Source of the DNA: Collinsella sp. AM33-4BH
GTDB taxonomy: Bacteria; Actinomycetota; Coriobacteriia; Coriobacteriales; Coriobacteriaceae
DNA: 64,000 nucleotides
Direction of reading: 5' to 3'
NCBI RefSeq assembly: GCF_003469205.1
Contig: NZ_QSIN01000006.1
Span: forward strand, 91,545 to 155,544
Position numbers and translations under genes: made by a program. Positions 1 to 7,671 of the stretch are shown here, piece by piece. A model generated the notes under the pieces. It ran no database searches, was not told the DNA's origin, and was given only the letters and a program-made list of their open reading frames with translations. The number at the start of each line of letters is the position of its first letter. The first letter of the stretch is position 1.

Positions 1-809
1 AGCATATCCACACCATGTATCCCGGCGGCAATGCGGTGAACTTCGCCGTTTATGCCAAGAAATGCGGTGCCGCACGCTCTGCATACATGGGCATTTTTGG
101 CAATGACGCCGCTGCCGAGCATGTCATTACAAGCCTCGAGGATGAGGGTATCGAGCTTGACAAGTGCGAGCAGATGATTGGCGAGAACGGAGCGGCTCGC
201 GTGACCGTCGTTGACGGTGACCGTGTCTTCCTCGGCTCCAACGAGGGCGGTATCCGTGGCGATGCGCGCTATGTTCTCGATCGCTTTGACCTTTCGTACA
301 TGAAGCAGTTCGATGTGGTTCATTCGGGCAACTATTGCTTCACCGAGCGCGAGCTGCCCAAGTTGAAGGCTGCGGGCGTCACGGTCTCTTTTGACTTTTC
401 GGACGACTCCACCGACGAGTACTACGAGCAGATTGCGCCCTATGTCGATTTTGCTTTCTTTAGTGCGGCGGATGCCGCGAGTGAGGACGAGATTCGCGAG
501 CGTCTGGCATGGGTGAAGGATCTGGGTCCGCGTTTTGTGTCGGCTACGGCGGGCGCCGAGGGCTGCATCGCTTACGACGGCGAGCGTTATTACCGCCAGC
601 TGGCTAAACCGGTAACGGACATGAAGGACACCATGGGGGCGGGCGACTCGTTCCTCACCTCGTTTTTGATGTGCTATCTCGATTCCGCCAAGCGTGGTGA
701 GGGTGGCGCCGAGGCCATCGAGCGCGCGCTCGACTTTGCTGCCGGGTTTGCCTCGACCGTGTGCGGCATGGAAGGTTCTTGGGGCCACGGAGCACCAATC
801 GTCGAATAG
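1..809 (+). CDS. PfkB-family sugar kinase, FrlD-like, 5'-truncated by the window edge
   Basis: Ribokinase/PfkB-fold kinase, expected to phosphorylate a sugar or sugar-amine with ATP in the cytoplasm. The frame is open from base 3 and reads His-Ile-His-Thr before the first visible Met at base 15, so the real start lies upstream of the window; 268 residues are visible. The substrate-side motif PGGNAVNFA falls in the first 15 visible residues, and the ATP/catalytic motif GAGDSF is near visible residue 212. The overall look is closest to fructoselysine 6-kinase (FrlD). It leads a run of six co-directional genes and is followed by a strong hairpin. The substrate is unknown; assignment to the PfkB family is firm, FrlD specificity is inference. 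Confidence 0.85.
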   Translation, partial: HIHTMYPGGNAVNFAVYAKKCGAARSAYMGIFGNDAAAEHVITSLEDEGIELDKCEQMIGENGAARVTVVDGDRVFLGSNEGGIRGDARYVLDRFDLSYMKQFDVVHSGNYCFTERELPKLKAAGVTVSFDFSDDSTDEYYEQIAPYVDFAFFSAADAASEDEIRERLAWVKDLGPRFVSATAGAEGCIAYDGERYYRQLAKPVTDMKDTMGAGDSFLTSFLMCYLDSAKRGEGGAEAIERALDFAAGFASTVCGMEGSWGHGAPIVE

Positions 810-879
810 CTTAAGAAAGCGTACGGCGGTCTGGCTATGAGGCCTTGGACAGCCGATGCAAAACAATAAGCGAAACGCG

Positions 880-913
880 AAAAGGGGGCTCGCCATGTGG
901 TGGGTCCCCTTTT
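880..913 (+). terminator. Intrinsic terminator or attenuator between the two PfkB kinases
   Basis: A 15-bp hairpin with AAAAGGGG (880-887) paired to CCCCTTTT (906-913). The stem continues inward through G-U pairs to a 4-nt loop at 895-898. It ends in TTTT and sits 7 bases before the next gene's GGAG, so it probably trims transcription between the first and second kinase. Confidence 0.65.
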
Positions 914-930
914 GAACATTGGAGAAGACC

Positions 931-1731
931 ATGGGTATTAAAGCGTGTGCGGCTGGTTTTTGCTGTGCGGACGTCTATCAAAACATCGGCGTGTTCTATC
1001 CGACTGGTAATGGCATTGACTGGGGTATCCATCTTGCACGAATGGGCGTTTCGGTATCCGCCGTGTCGGTTGTCGGCAAGGACGAGTACGGAGACAAGAT
1101 GAGAGAGGCGCTGGCCGCCGAGGGGTTTGATATCTCTCATCTGCGGGTGGAGGATGGCGACACCTCGGTGATGCTCATGGCATTGAAAGACGGCGTCGAT
1201 CGCGTGCATCTCGAGGCAATCGATGGCGTAATGGAGACATATCGTCCGAATGAAGATGACCGGGCGTTTATCCTAGAGCATGACATCATTCATACCGACC
1301 TGTTTGGCAATTGTTTGGACCTCCTGCCCGAGTGGCATGATGCGGGCAAGACGGTGGTTATGGACTTCTCGGTGTTCAGCCAGGATCCCGAATATGCCTG
1401 CGAGAATCATTTTCCCTACGTTGACTACGCATTTATGTCGTTTGAAGATGACACTCCGGAGCTGCGGGACTGGGTACGTCACGCGCAGGAATTGGGGCCG
1501 CGCGTTGCGGTTGCCACGCTTGGCGAGAAGGGAAGCATTGCCTATGACGGTGAGCGCTTCTATGAGTGCGGGATCGTGCCGGCGGAGAAGGTCGTTAATA
1601 CCGTGGGTGCCGGCGACTCGTATATCGCCGGGTTTACCAAGGGCATGATCGATGGCCTTGATATTCCGGCGTGTATGAAGGCGGGCGCTGAGCTGTCGTC
1701 CCGAGTGATCGGTTCGTTTGAGCCGTACTAG
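931..1731 (+). CDS. Second PfkB-family sugar kinase, FrlD-like
   Basis: A 266-residue PfkB kinase, paralogous to the gene before it. ATG 931 is chosen because GGAG lies at 921-924 with 6-nt spacing; an in-frame TTG at 919 would overlap that site. The catalytic GAGDSY motif is at about residue 227. The N-terminal substrate motif is altered (PTGNGIDWG instead of PGGNAVNFA), so the two kinases may act on different substrates or one on a modified intermediate. It is followed after 27 bases by an amidohydrolase. The substrate cannot be read from sequence. Confidence 0.85.
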   Translation: MGIKACAAGFCCADVYQNIGVFYPTGNGIDWGIHLARMGVSVSAVSVVGKDEYGDKMREALAAEGFDISHLRVEDGDTSVMLMALKDGVDRVHLEAIDGVMETYRPNEDDRAFILEHDIIHTDLFGNCLDLLPEWHDAGKTVVMDFSVFSQDPEYACENHFPYVDYAFMSFEDDTPELRDWVRHAQELGPRVAVATLGEKGSIAYDGERFYECGIVPAEKVVNTVGAGDSYIAGFTKGMIDGLDIPACMKAGAELSSRVIGSFEPY

Positions 1732-1758
1732 GGTCAAATGCCTGGAAAGGAGTACGAA

Positions 1759-2619
1759 ATGGTTATCGACATGTTGGTCCATCCTATGCTCTACGGCGAG
1801 ATCTGTACGCCGGGTGATGAGCCTGATGGATTCGGTTTTTGGTCACGAGAATTTGGTATGGGGCATATGGGCCCCATGGATTGGGATGAGCTTCAAGTCG
1901 AGATGGACGTCTGCGATGTGCAGAAGAGCGTGCTCATGCCGCTCGATGTAACCACGGCATGCGGAGGGCACTTTGGCACCAATGACCAGATTGCCATGCT
2001 GGTTGCCGCACATCCCGATCGTCTGTGGGGATTTGCGAGCGTAGACCCGCAGGTGAGCGGTGCCGCAGACGAATTGGAGCGCGCCTTTACCGAGTTGGGG
2101 GCAAAGGGGCTTTGCCTGCATCCTGCAAAGCAGGGTTTTGCCCCCGATGATGCTGTGGCCGAGCCGCTTTACGAACTGTGCGAGCGCTATAACAAGCCGG
2201 TGGTTTTCCATGCCGGTATGTCTTGGGAGCCGGGCGCAGAGCTCTCGCGCAGTAACCCGCTTGCATTTGAGCACACAATCGCAACGCATCCAAATGTGCG
2301 TTTTAGTTTGACCCATTTTGGCTGGCCCTGGGTGCGCGAGACCGTGGCGATGCTGCTCAAGTATCCCAACTGCTACGCGGGCACCTCTATCACTTACATC
2401 GATTCGCCCGAGGAGATGATGCAGCGTCTTTTCACGGTCGATATGGGGCCGCTGTGGTATGAGCGCGCGCTATCGCACCAAGTGATGTTCGCCAGCAATA
2501 CGCCGCGCTTCCGTGCATTCAAACTCAAGCGGGCGCTCGATACCGTGCCCATGCGCGATGATGCGCGAGAAAGGCTCTACTGGGGTAATGCCCTGCGTTT
2601 TCTTGAAGGGGATGAGTGA
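1759..2619 (+). CDS. Amidohydrolase-related TIM-barrel hydrolase (Amidohydro_2 type)
   Basis: A 286-residue protein resembling the amidohydrolase-2 family, which hydrolyses or decarboxylates small cyclic or acyl substrates with a bound metal. Start ATG 1759 has AAGGAG at 1747-1752; an in-frame ATG at 1738 lies upstream of that site. The first strand carries D-x-L-V-H rather than the usual H-x-H metal pair, so one N-terminal ligand may be missing. Later His residues lie in VVFHAG and LTHFGW, as expected for the barrel. The last bases run into the next gene's start region. Role in the operon is unknown; a ring-opening or lactonase step is only a guess. Confidence 0.7.
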   Translation: MVIDMLVHPMLYGEICTPGDEPDGFGFWSREFGMGHMGPMDWDELQVEMDVCDVQKSVLMPLDVTTACGGHFGTNDQIAMLVAAHPDRLWGFASVDPQVSGAADELERAFTELGAKGLCLHPAKQGFAPDDAVAEPLYELCERYNKPVVFHAGMSWEPGAELSRSNPLAFEHTIATHPNVRFSLTHFGWPWVRETVAMLLKYPNCYAGTSITYIDSPEEMMQRLFTVDMGPLWYERALSHQVMFASNTPRFRAFKLKRALDTVPMRDDARERLYWGNALRFLEGDE

Positions 2620-2621
2620 AC

Positions 2622-3050
2622 ATGGTGACGCTCGAGACATTGAGCTATCTATCGACTGCTCCGGACCAGTTCATCGATATTACCGAGGACGTGCACGCTG
2701 CCATCGAACGCAGCTCGGTGACCAATGGCTTGGCGGCGATTATTTTGTCGCATACGACCTGCGGAATCGTGGTAAACGAGGGGCTGCCCTGCGTGGAGAC
2801 GGATCTTATGGAGACGCTTGATCGCATCGCCCCACTCGATGCCCCCTATGCGCATGCACACTTCCTGCCGAGCTATGGAGCCACCGGTAACAACTCCTGT
2901 GGGCATATCAAGAGCATGATTTGTGGAAACAGTTGCTTCTTTCCCGTCCAAGATGGCCACATCGTGTGCGGAAGTGCCCAGAACATCTATCTTGCGGAGT
3001 TTGACGGTCCGCAGAAGCGAAAAGTGTACGTCGAGGTGCTGGGGGAGTAA
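2622..3050 (+). CDS. YjbQ / UPF0047 family protein
   Basis: A 142-residue protein of the YjbQ (UPF0047) family, known for weak thiamine-phosphate synthase activity in some members. Family marks are the SHTTCGIVVNEG segment, a His-rich central region (AHAHFLPS) and the C-terminal FDGPQKRKVYVEVLGE stretch. ATG 2622 is preferred over GTG 2616 because GAAGGGGA (2605-2612) is spaced correctly only for 2622. It lies directly behind the amidohydrolase, which suggests translational coupling. Its likely job is in the operon's own metabolism rather than thiamine synthesis, since no thi genes are nearby; that is inference. Confidence 0.8.
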   Translation: MVTLETLSYLSTAPDQFIDITEDVHAAIERSSVTNGLAAIILSHTTCGIVVNEGLPCVETDLMETLDRIAPLDAPYAHAHFLPSYGATGNNSCGHIKSMICGNSCFFPVQDGHIVCGSAQNIYLAEFDGPQKRKVYVEVLGE

Positions 3051-3083
3051 CGTCCCTGCAATAACCCTATGAAGGAGCACGTT

Positions 3084-3893
3084 ATGTCGTTTCTAACTTC
3101 GATGTTCAAGAACGAAAAGCCGGTTATCGGAATGCTGCACCTGCGTCCTCTGCCGGGCGATCCGCTGTATTACCCGGGCGGAAGCGTATCGCAGGTCGTG
3201 GAAGCCGCCAAGCGCGATCTCGAGGCGTTGCAGCAGGGCGGTGTCGATGGCATTTTGATTACCAATGAGCTCTCGATGCCCTATGAGCAGCATGTTTCTC
3301 CCTCAACCCTTGCATCGATGGGCTATGTAATCGGGGCTCTGTCCCATGATCTGTCGACTCCTTGGGGAGCTGAGGCAATTTACGATGGTGATGCCACAAT
3401 CGAGCTGTGCGCTGCCGTCGACGCGCAGTTCACGCGCTGCAATTTTTGCGGTGCCTGGGCCGGTGATCTCGGGCTGATTAACCGAGATTTCGCTCACACC
3501 ATGCGTCGCAAGGCGGCGCTGCGCTTGGACGACCTCAAGCTTTTTCACTTCATCACGAGCGAGGGCGAGGTTTATCTCAACGACCGCACGACCGCGGACA
3601 TTGCCGATTCACTTCTCTTTAATTGCCTACCGGATGCGATAGTCATCGGCGGTTCGGCTGCCGGTCGTGGCGCTTCGGGCGAGCTTGCCGACGAGGTCCG
3701 CGAGCGTGTTGGCGAAGTGCCCGTGGTATGTGGCACCGGTTGTCGCGAAAATACCGTGGCTGACGTATTTGCTCACTACGATGGCGCGTTTGTCGGCACG
3801 TGCTTAAAGCGCGACGGAAAGCTGGATGCCCCGGTTGATGTTGAGCGGGTGGTTCGTTTTATGGCTGCCGCTCGTACGGCGCGAGGGGAGTAG
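3084..3893 (+). CDS. BtpA/SgcQ family TIM-barrel protein
   Basis: A 269-residue protein of the BtpA family, which includes cyanobacterial BtpA and E. coli SgcQ of the sgc sugar cluster. The N-terminal VIGMLHLRPLPG motif and the glycine-rich IVIGGSAAGRGA and VVCGTGC loops near residues 180-220 are diagnostic. ATG 3084 is preceded by GAAGGAG (3071-3077). The 269-residue length is usual. In sgc-like clusters this family co-occurs with sugar kinases, as here (FGGY kinase 6 bases downstream). The enzymatic reaction of the family is not established, so none is assigned. Confidence 0.85.
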   Translation: MSFLTSMFKNEKPVIGMLHLRPLPGDPLYYPGGSVSQVVEAAKRDLEALQQGGVDGILITNELSMPYEQHVSPSTLASMGYVIGALSHDLSTPWGAEAIYDGDATIELCAAVDAQFTRCNFCGAWAGDLGLINRDFAHTMRRKAALRLDDLKLFHFITSEGEVYLNDRTTADIADSLLFNCLPDAIVIGGSAAGRGASGELADEVRERVGEVPVVCGTGCRENTVADVFAHYDGAFVGTCLKRDGKLDAPVDVERVVRFMAAARTARGE

Positions 3894-3899
3894 GCACCT

Positions 3900-5417
3900 A
3901 TGGCGCTCTATCTGGGTATTGATATTGGGACAAGCGCCTCTAAAGGCGTTTTAATCGATGATCGATGCAACATCGTTTGCCAAGCCTCTTGTGGACATGA
4001 GACGGACAACCCGTGTGATGGATGGTACCAGCATGATGCTGAGGCAGTTTGGTGGGGCGATTTTTGCCGCTTGTCGCGCGAGCTGGTGATGCGATCGGGG
4101 GTTAACGCGGCGCAGATCGGATGCGTGGGCCTTTCCGCATTGGGTTGCGACTGTGTGCCGGTCGATACCGAGTGCAACGCGCTGGCGCCCGCGATTTTGT
4201 ATGGAGTCGATGCACGTTCGAAGCCGCAGATTGACGAGCTCCTTTCCGAATATGGGTCAGGTCGCGCACGCGAACTTTTCGGGCACGATCCCTGCTCATC
4301 AGATATTGCTCCCAAGATCTTATGGTTTAAGGAGAATATGCCCGAGGTGCACGAACGTGCCGCGAAGTTCCTGACGGCATCATCGTTTCTATGCGCAAAG
4401 TTGACGGGGCGTTTTACGGTGGACCGTTACTTGGCGGAGGATTTTCTTCCCCTATACGACCGCTACACTTGGAGGGTTGATGCTCGGGAATGTGCTCGTT
4501 TCTGCCGGCCTGACCAGATGACGGAGGTAATGTCGGCTACCGATATTGCCGGGGTGATTACGCAGCGCGCGGCTGAGGCGACAGGGCTCGCGGCAGGGAC
4601 ACCTGTCTTAGTGGGAACGGGCGACTCTGGTGCCGAGGCCATTTCGACGGGTGTATTTCGTCCCGGCGATATGATGGTTCAGTTGGGGAGCACGGCGTAT
4701 TTCATCTACCTAGCTGATCATATGGTCGATGATGCCCGCCTGTGGCCAGGGACGTTTATCATTCCCGGAACTTACGGGATCTGTGCGGGGACCAATACGG
4801 CGGGTGCACTCACATCGTGGCTGCGCCAAGAGCTGTATCGCGACGCCGTGGAGGCCGAGGGCCACGGTGGCCCCGATGCATATTCGGTCATGGCGCATGA
4901 TGCCGCCGATGTGGCGCCGGGTGCCGATGGGCTCCTGTGCCTGCCGTACTTTGCGGGGGAGCGTACTCCGCTCAACGATCCCGAGGCACGTGGCGTCTTC
5001 TTTGGCCTGACCGGAAGGCATACGCGAGCCCATATGGTTCGCGCCGCCTTGGAAGGCGTCGCGTATACCGTTGCATCCCATGTCGACATTATCGAGCGAG
5101 AGCATGGACTGCCAATTGGGCGCATTATGCTTGTCGGAGGTGGAACCAAGAATCCAGTTTGGATGCAGGCTATCGCCGACGTATGCGGGCGCGAGGTCTC
5201 GGTTGCCAAGGTTACGGTGGGCGCATGCTTCGGTGATGCCATCATGGCAGCTCTCGCAGGTGGCGCCTATGCATCATGGGATGAACTCGCCCAAGTCCTT
5301 GGCGTTGCACAAACAATCGTGCCCGATATGGCTGCCCACGAGCTATATGCGTCGCGTCGTCATATCTTTGACGAATTGTATGCACGCAACCGTGATCTCA
5401 TGCACGAATTGGTGTAA
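3900..5417 (+). CDS. FGGY-family carbohydrate kinase (xylulokinase-like)
   Basis: A 505-residue two-domain sugar kinase that transfers phosphate from ATP to a sugar or polyol in the cytoplasm. The N-terminal phosphate loop GIDIGTSASKG (residues 6-16) and the GTGDSGAEAIS segment near residue 240, holding the presumed catalytic Asp, define the FGGY family. VGGGTKNPVWMQ near residue 415 is the C-terminal ATP-site motif. Length fits xylulokinase-type members. It is the last gene of the operon, 6 bases after the BtpA gene, and ends before a convergent terminator. The exact sugar is unknown; three kinases in one operon is unusual. Confidence 0.9.
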   Translation: MALYLGIDIGTSASKGVLIDDRCNIVCQASCGHETDNPCDGWYQHDAEAVWWGDFCRLSRELVMRSGVNAAQIGCVGLSALGCDCVPVDTECNALAPAILYGVDARSKPQIDELLSEYGSGRARELFGHDPCSSDIAPKILWFKENMPEVHERAAKFLTASSFLCAKLTGRFTVDRYLAEDFLPLYDRYTWRVDARECARFCRPDQMTEVMSATDIAGVITQRAAEATGLAAGTPVLVGTGDSGAEAISTGVFRPGDMMVQLGSTAYFIYLADHMVDDARLWPGTFIIPGTYGICAGTNTAGALTSWLRQELYRDAVEAEGHGGPDAYSVMAHDAADVAPGADGLLCLPYFAGERTPLNDPEARGVFFGLTGRHTRAHMVRAALEGVAYTVASHVDIIEREHGLPIGRIMLVGGGTKNPVWMQAIADVCGREVSVAKVTVGACFGDAIMAALAGGAYASWDELAQVLGVAQTIVPDMAAHELYASRRHIFDELYARNRDLMHELV

Positions 5418-5446
5418 TGCTGCCGAATTGTACTGCCTTCCAAAAT

Positions 5447-5477
5447 AGGGACTGCGTTGTGCGATTCGCATGTCCCT
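5447..5477. terminator. Intrinsic terminator between convergent genes
   Basis: AGGGAC (5447-5452) pairs with GTCCCT (5472-5477), extended by TGCG/CGCA inside, and is followed by a T-rich stretch on plus. It separates the FGGY kinase from the convergent TatD-like gene. Confidence 0.6.
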
Positions 5478-5498
5478 TGGCATTTTTGCCCACAGTGG

Positions 5499-6281
5499 TT
5501 AGCGAAGGTCAAAAACAGAGTGCGCATTTGCTAAAACTACCGACTCGATGCGCTTTGCGTCACAGTTTTTGAGTGAGGCAATGCGCATCGAGGTCCTTGC
5601 GAGCGATTTGATGAGCGACTGCGCGCTTGTTTCTGTGTTTGGCTCGGCCGGCGCATCGGTCTCGAGCAGTAGACGGTCGAGTGGAATCTGTCGTGCGTAT
5701 TCGCGTCCTCGTTTGGACGCGAGCATGCGTTCGTTGACGGAAAAATAACAGCCCGCATTACGCGCGCGGGCGAGTTCGTCCGAAGTACCGCTAAACCAGT
5801 GGAAGATGATAACGGGGGAGTCGGAGTTTGGGATGAGTGGTCCATGCGATTCGAGGACGTTCAGTACGGTTCCTGCCGAACGAACAGCGTGAATTGATAT
5901 CACGCGCCCGGCAAGAGGGTGCTGCGCGAGTGCATCGCAGAGCCGGTCAAATGCCTGTGCTTGTAGCGGCTCGCTTCCGGCAAAACGAGCGGAAAAGTCG
6001 AGCCCGACCTCGCCGATATAGCGCTCTTGGGCAGCAACTTCGCAAAGCAGATTGATTTCAGCGTTGCCACATCGTCCGTCGGCGAGCCACCAGGGATGGA
6101 GGCCGATGCCGGCAAAGATATTTGAACGGCCGCAGGCGCGCTTCTTGGCGCGTGCAAAGTCGTGCGGATCGACGCCGCAGTCAAATAGAATCAGGCCCAG
6201 CGCCGTTGCCTCATCGGCAACGGCGTCCGGGTGAGCCATTAGATCAAGATGGCAGTGTGCATCAAATAACCGGGGCTCCAT
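5499..6281 (-). CDS. TatD-family metal-dependent hydrolase
   Basis: A 260-residue TatD-type hydrolase; characterised members are metal-dependent DNases or phosphodiesterase-like enzymes. Metal-binding motifs appear in order: DAHCHLD at residues 8-14, GIGLHPWW near 59, IGEVGLDFS near 90, SIHAVRS near 130, FHWFSG near 160 and LLETDAP near 210. All expected His/Glu/Asp ligands are visible, so activity is likely. It sits 14 bases downstream of tcdA on the same strand and is probably cotranscribed with it. Whether the true substrate is DNA is not shown. Confidence 0.85.
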   Translation of the reverse strand: MEPRLFDAHCHLDLMAHPDAVADEATALGLILFDCGVDPHDFARAKKRACGRSNIFAGIGLHPWWLADGRCGNAEINLLCEVAAQERYIGEVGLDFSARFAGSEPLQAQAFDRLCDALAQHPLAGRVISIHAVRSAGTVLNVLESHGPLIPNSDSPVIIFHWFSGTSDELARARNAGCYFSVNERMLASKRGREYARQIPLDRLLLETDAPAEPNTETSAQSLIKSLARTSMRIASLKNCDAKRIESVVLANAHSVFDLR

Positions 6282-6295
6282 CTCGGCGCGCTCCG

Positions 6296-7093
6296 CTAGT
6301 CTAGGCGCTGGCCATCGGCGCGCACGCGCTCGGTGCCGCGGCCACTGATCTGACGGATAACCTCGCCGGCGATCATCTGGCCCATGATGGGCGGCATAAA
6401 ACTGGCAGTTCCCAGCTCGGTGCGCTCGTGGATGTTGAAAGGATCGCGGGGCTGTGTCTTAACCGATTCCTCGCAGCTAAACAGTACGTGTAGGCTCTTG
6501 ATTCCGCGCTTCTTACATTCTTTGCGCATAATGCGGCTCATGGGGTCACGTACCGTATCGAAGATGTCGGCAAAGCGGAGGCACTCGGGATGGAGTTTGT
6601 TGGCCCCGCCCATGGAGCTAACCAAACGGATGTCATGGTCCTGAGCATATTTGGCAATGGTGAGCTTGGCCGAGATGGTGTCGATGGCGTCGACGACGTA
6701 GTCTAGCTTGCCACCCGTCTGCTCAGAAACGCTCGCGAAGAACTCGTCGATGTTGTCGCTCAGCAGGTATTCGGTGCGCTTGATAACGCTGGCGGCGGGA
6801 TTGATGTCGTGGATCATGGCTTCCATCACGTCAACCTTGCGCTTGCCGACGGTGCTGTGAAAGGCGATGGCCTGTCGATTGATGTTGCTGGGCGCGACGA
6901 TATCCTTGTCCAGAATCACAAAATGACCGATGCCGCCGCGGACAAGTGCCTCGCAGCAGTTAGAGCCCACGCCTCCGCAGCCGAGCACCAGCACCGTGGC
7001 GTTGGCGAGTCTATCGAGTGCCTCACGGCCCATGATGATCTCGAGTTTGGTGTCGCGTGTCTCGACGGGAGCTGCGGCTGCGGTTTCGGTCAT
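6296..7093 (-). CDS. tcdA: tRNA threonylcarbamoyladenosine dehydratase TcdA
   Basis: A 265-residue E1-like ThiF/HesA-fold enzyme that uses ATP to cyclise t6A at tRNA position 37 to ct6A. The nucleotide loop GCGGVGS is at residues 38-44, followed by the INRQ arginine segment near 70. The GGANKLHPECLRFADIFDT region and the PIMGQMIAGEVIRQI C-terminus match TcdA/CsdL rather than MoeB or ThiF (no zinc Cys quartet). Length is usual. It heads a two-gene minus-strand unit with the TatD-like hydrolase. Sulfur donor genes (csdA/csdE) are not nearby. Confidence 0.9.
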   Translation of the reverse strand: MTETAAAAPVETRDTKLEIIMGREALDRLANATVLVLGCGGVGSNCCEALVRGGIGHFVILDKDIVAPSNINRQAIAFHSTVGKRKVDVMEAMIHDINPAASVIKRTEYLLSDNIDEFFASVSEQTGGKLDYVVDAIDTISAKLTIAKYAQDHDIRLVSSMGGANKLHPECLRFADIFDTVRDPMSRIMRKECKKRGIKSLHVLFSCEESVKTQPRDPFNIHERTELGTASFMPPIMGQMIAGEVIRQISGRGTERVRADGQRLD

Positions 7094-7180
7094 AGATGTC
7101 CTCCGATGGGGAAGCGGATCGTGTTTGGGCTATCGCCATTATAGGGATTATCACGATTCCATTTGAGCCCTAGGGGCTTG

Positions 7181-7209
7181 TTGAAATGAGATCGGGATTC
7201 GCATAAGAT
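7181..7209 (+). promoter_or_regulatory. Sigma-70 type promoter of a candidate small RNA
   Basis: TTGAAA (7181-7186), 17-nt spacer, TAAGAT (7204-7209). This is the best-formed vegetative promoter noticed in the window. Transcription would begin near 7216 and meet a terminator at 7271-7310 without crossing a plausible ORF. Confidence 0.7.
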
Positions 7210-7215
7210 GAAGCA

Positions 7216-7310
7216 GATGGCACCCGTTGCCGCGGGTTAGCCAACTCCGAAACACGTTTATGGCGTGAGAAGTGGCCGTCTTCGCATTACGCGGGGGCGG
7301 CTATTTTTTT
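7216..7310 (+). ncRNA. Candidate small RNA of about 95 nt
   Basis: Bounded by the promoter at 7181-7209 and an intrinsic terminator. Three hairpins are visible: TGGC (7218-7221) with GCCA (7240-7243) enclosing ACCCG/CGGGT; CACG (7253-7256) with CGTG (7264-7267); and the terminator stem 7271-7280 with 7296-7305 followed by seven T. The next gene (ArsR-type, 7393) has its own promoter downstream of the terminator, so this is more likely an independent RNA than a leader. It does not match SRP RNA, 6S RNA, tmRNA or any riboswitch I recognise. Confidence 0.55.
7271..7310 (+). terminator. Intrinsic terminator of the candidate small RNA
   Basis: A 10-bp stem between 7271-7280 and 7296-7305 with several G-U pairs, an inner CGC/GCG pair, then a run of T to 7310. 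Confidence 0.75.
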
Positions 7311-7328
7311 GAGTACAAGATTAGACAG

Positions 7329-7358
7329 TTAGACAAACATCTAAATATCGAGTATAGT
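7329..7358 (+). promoter_or_regulatory. Promoter with overlapping operator-like palindrome for the sdpR/sdpI-like pair
   Basis: TAGACA (7330-7335), 17-nt spacer, TATAGT (7353-7358). An inverted repeat TTAGA (7329-7333) / TCTAA (7340-7344) covers the -35 box, and a further TTAGAC lies at 7321-7326. This is the layout expected for autorepression by the ArsR-type regulator encoded next. Confidence 0.65.
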
Positions 7359-7392
7359 GTGCGCGTCATGAGAGATGATGAGAGGAGGTCTT

Positions 7393-7671
7393 ATGCCGGG
7401 AGAGGGTTTTAAGGCGCTTGCCGATCCAACGCGACGGCGCATTTTGGAGTTGCTGCGCGAGGGCAATTGTACGGCCGGGGAGCTTGCCGAGCATTTTGAC
7501 ATCAGCAAGCCGTCATTGAGCCATCATTTGGCGACGCTCAAAAACGCCGGGCTGGTGACCGACGAGCGCCATGGCCAAAACATCGTTTACAGCTTAAACA
7601 CCACCGTCATGCAGGACTTGATTGGCTGGTTTATGGGCTTTACAGACACTGAAGGTGATGAGGATGAATAA
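7393..7671 (+). CDS. ArsR-family repressor, SdpR-like
   Basis: A 92-residue winged-helix repressor. FKALADPTRRRILELL (residues 6-21) and the recognition-helix region ISKPSLSHHLATLKNAGLV (about 43-61) are typical of the SdpR branch. No metal-binding Cys motif of the arsenic/cadmium type is present. ATG 7393 follows GAGGAGG (7382-7388). It overlaps the next gene by 8 bases (ATGAATAA). In Bacillus, SdpR represses its own operon and is sequestered by membrane-bound SdpI when toxin is present; the same pairing here supports that model, but no SdpC-like toxin is encoded nearby. It probably binds the TTAGA/TCTAA palindrome in its own promoter. Confidence 0.9.
   Translation: MPGEGFKALADPTRRRILELLREGNCTAGELAEHFDISKPSLSHHLATLKNAGLVTDERHGQNIVYSLNTTVMQDLIGWFMGFTDTEGDEDE

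Noticed and set aside
7216..7310. SRP RNA, 6S RNA or a known riboswitch
   Set aside because: The conserved SRP GGAAG/AGCAGC core, the 6S open-complex-like bubble and the cores of common riboswitch classes are absent.
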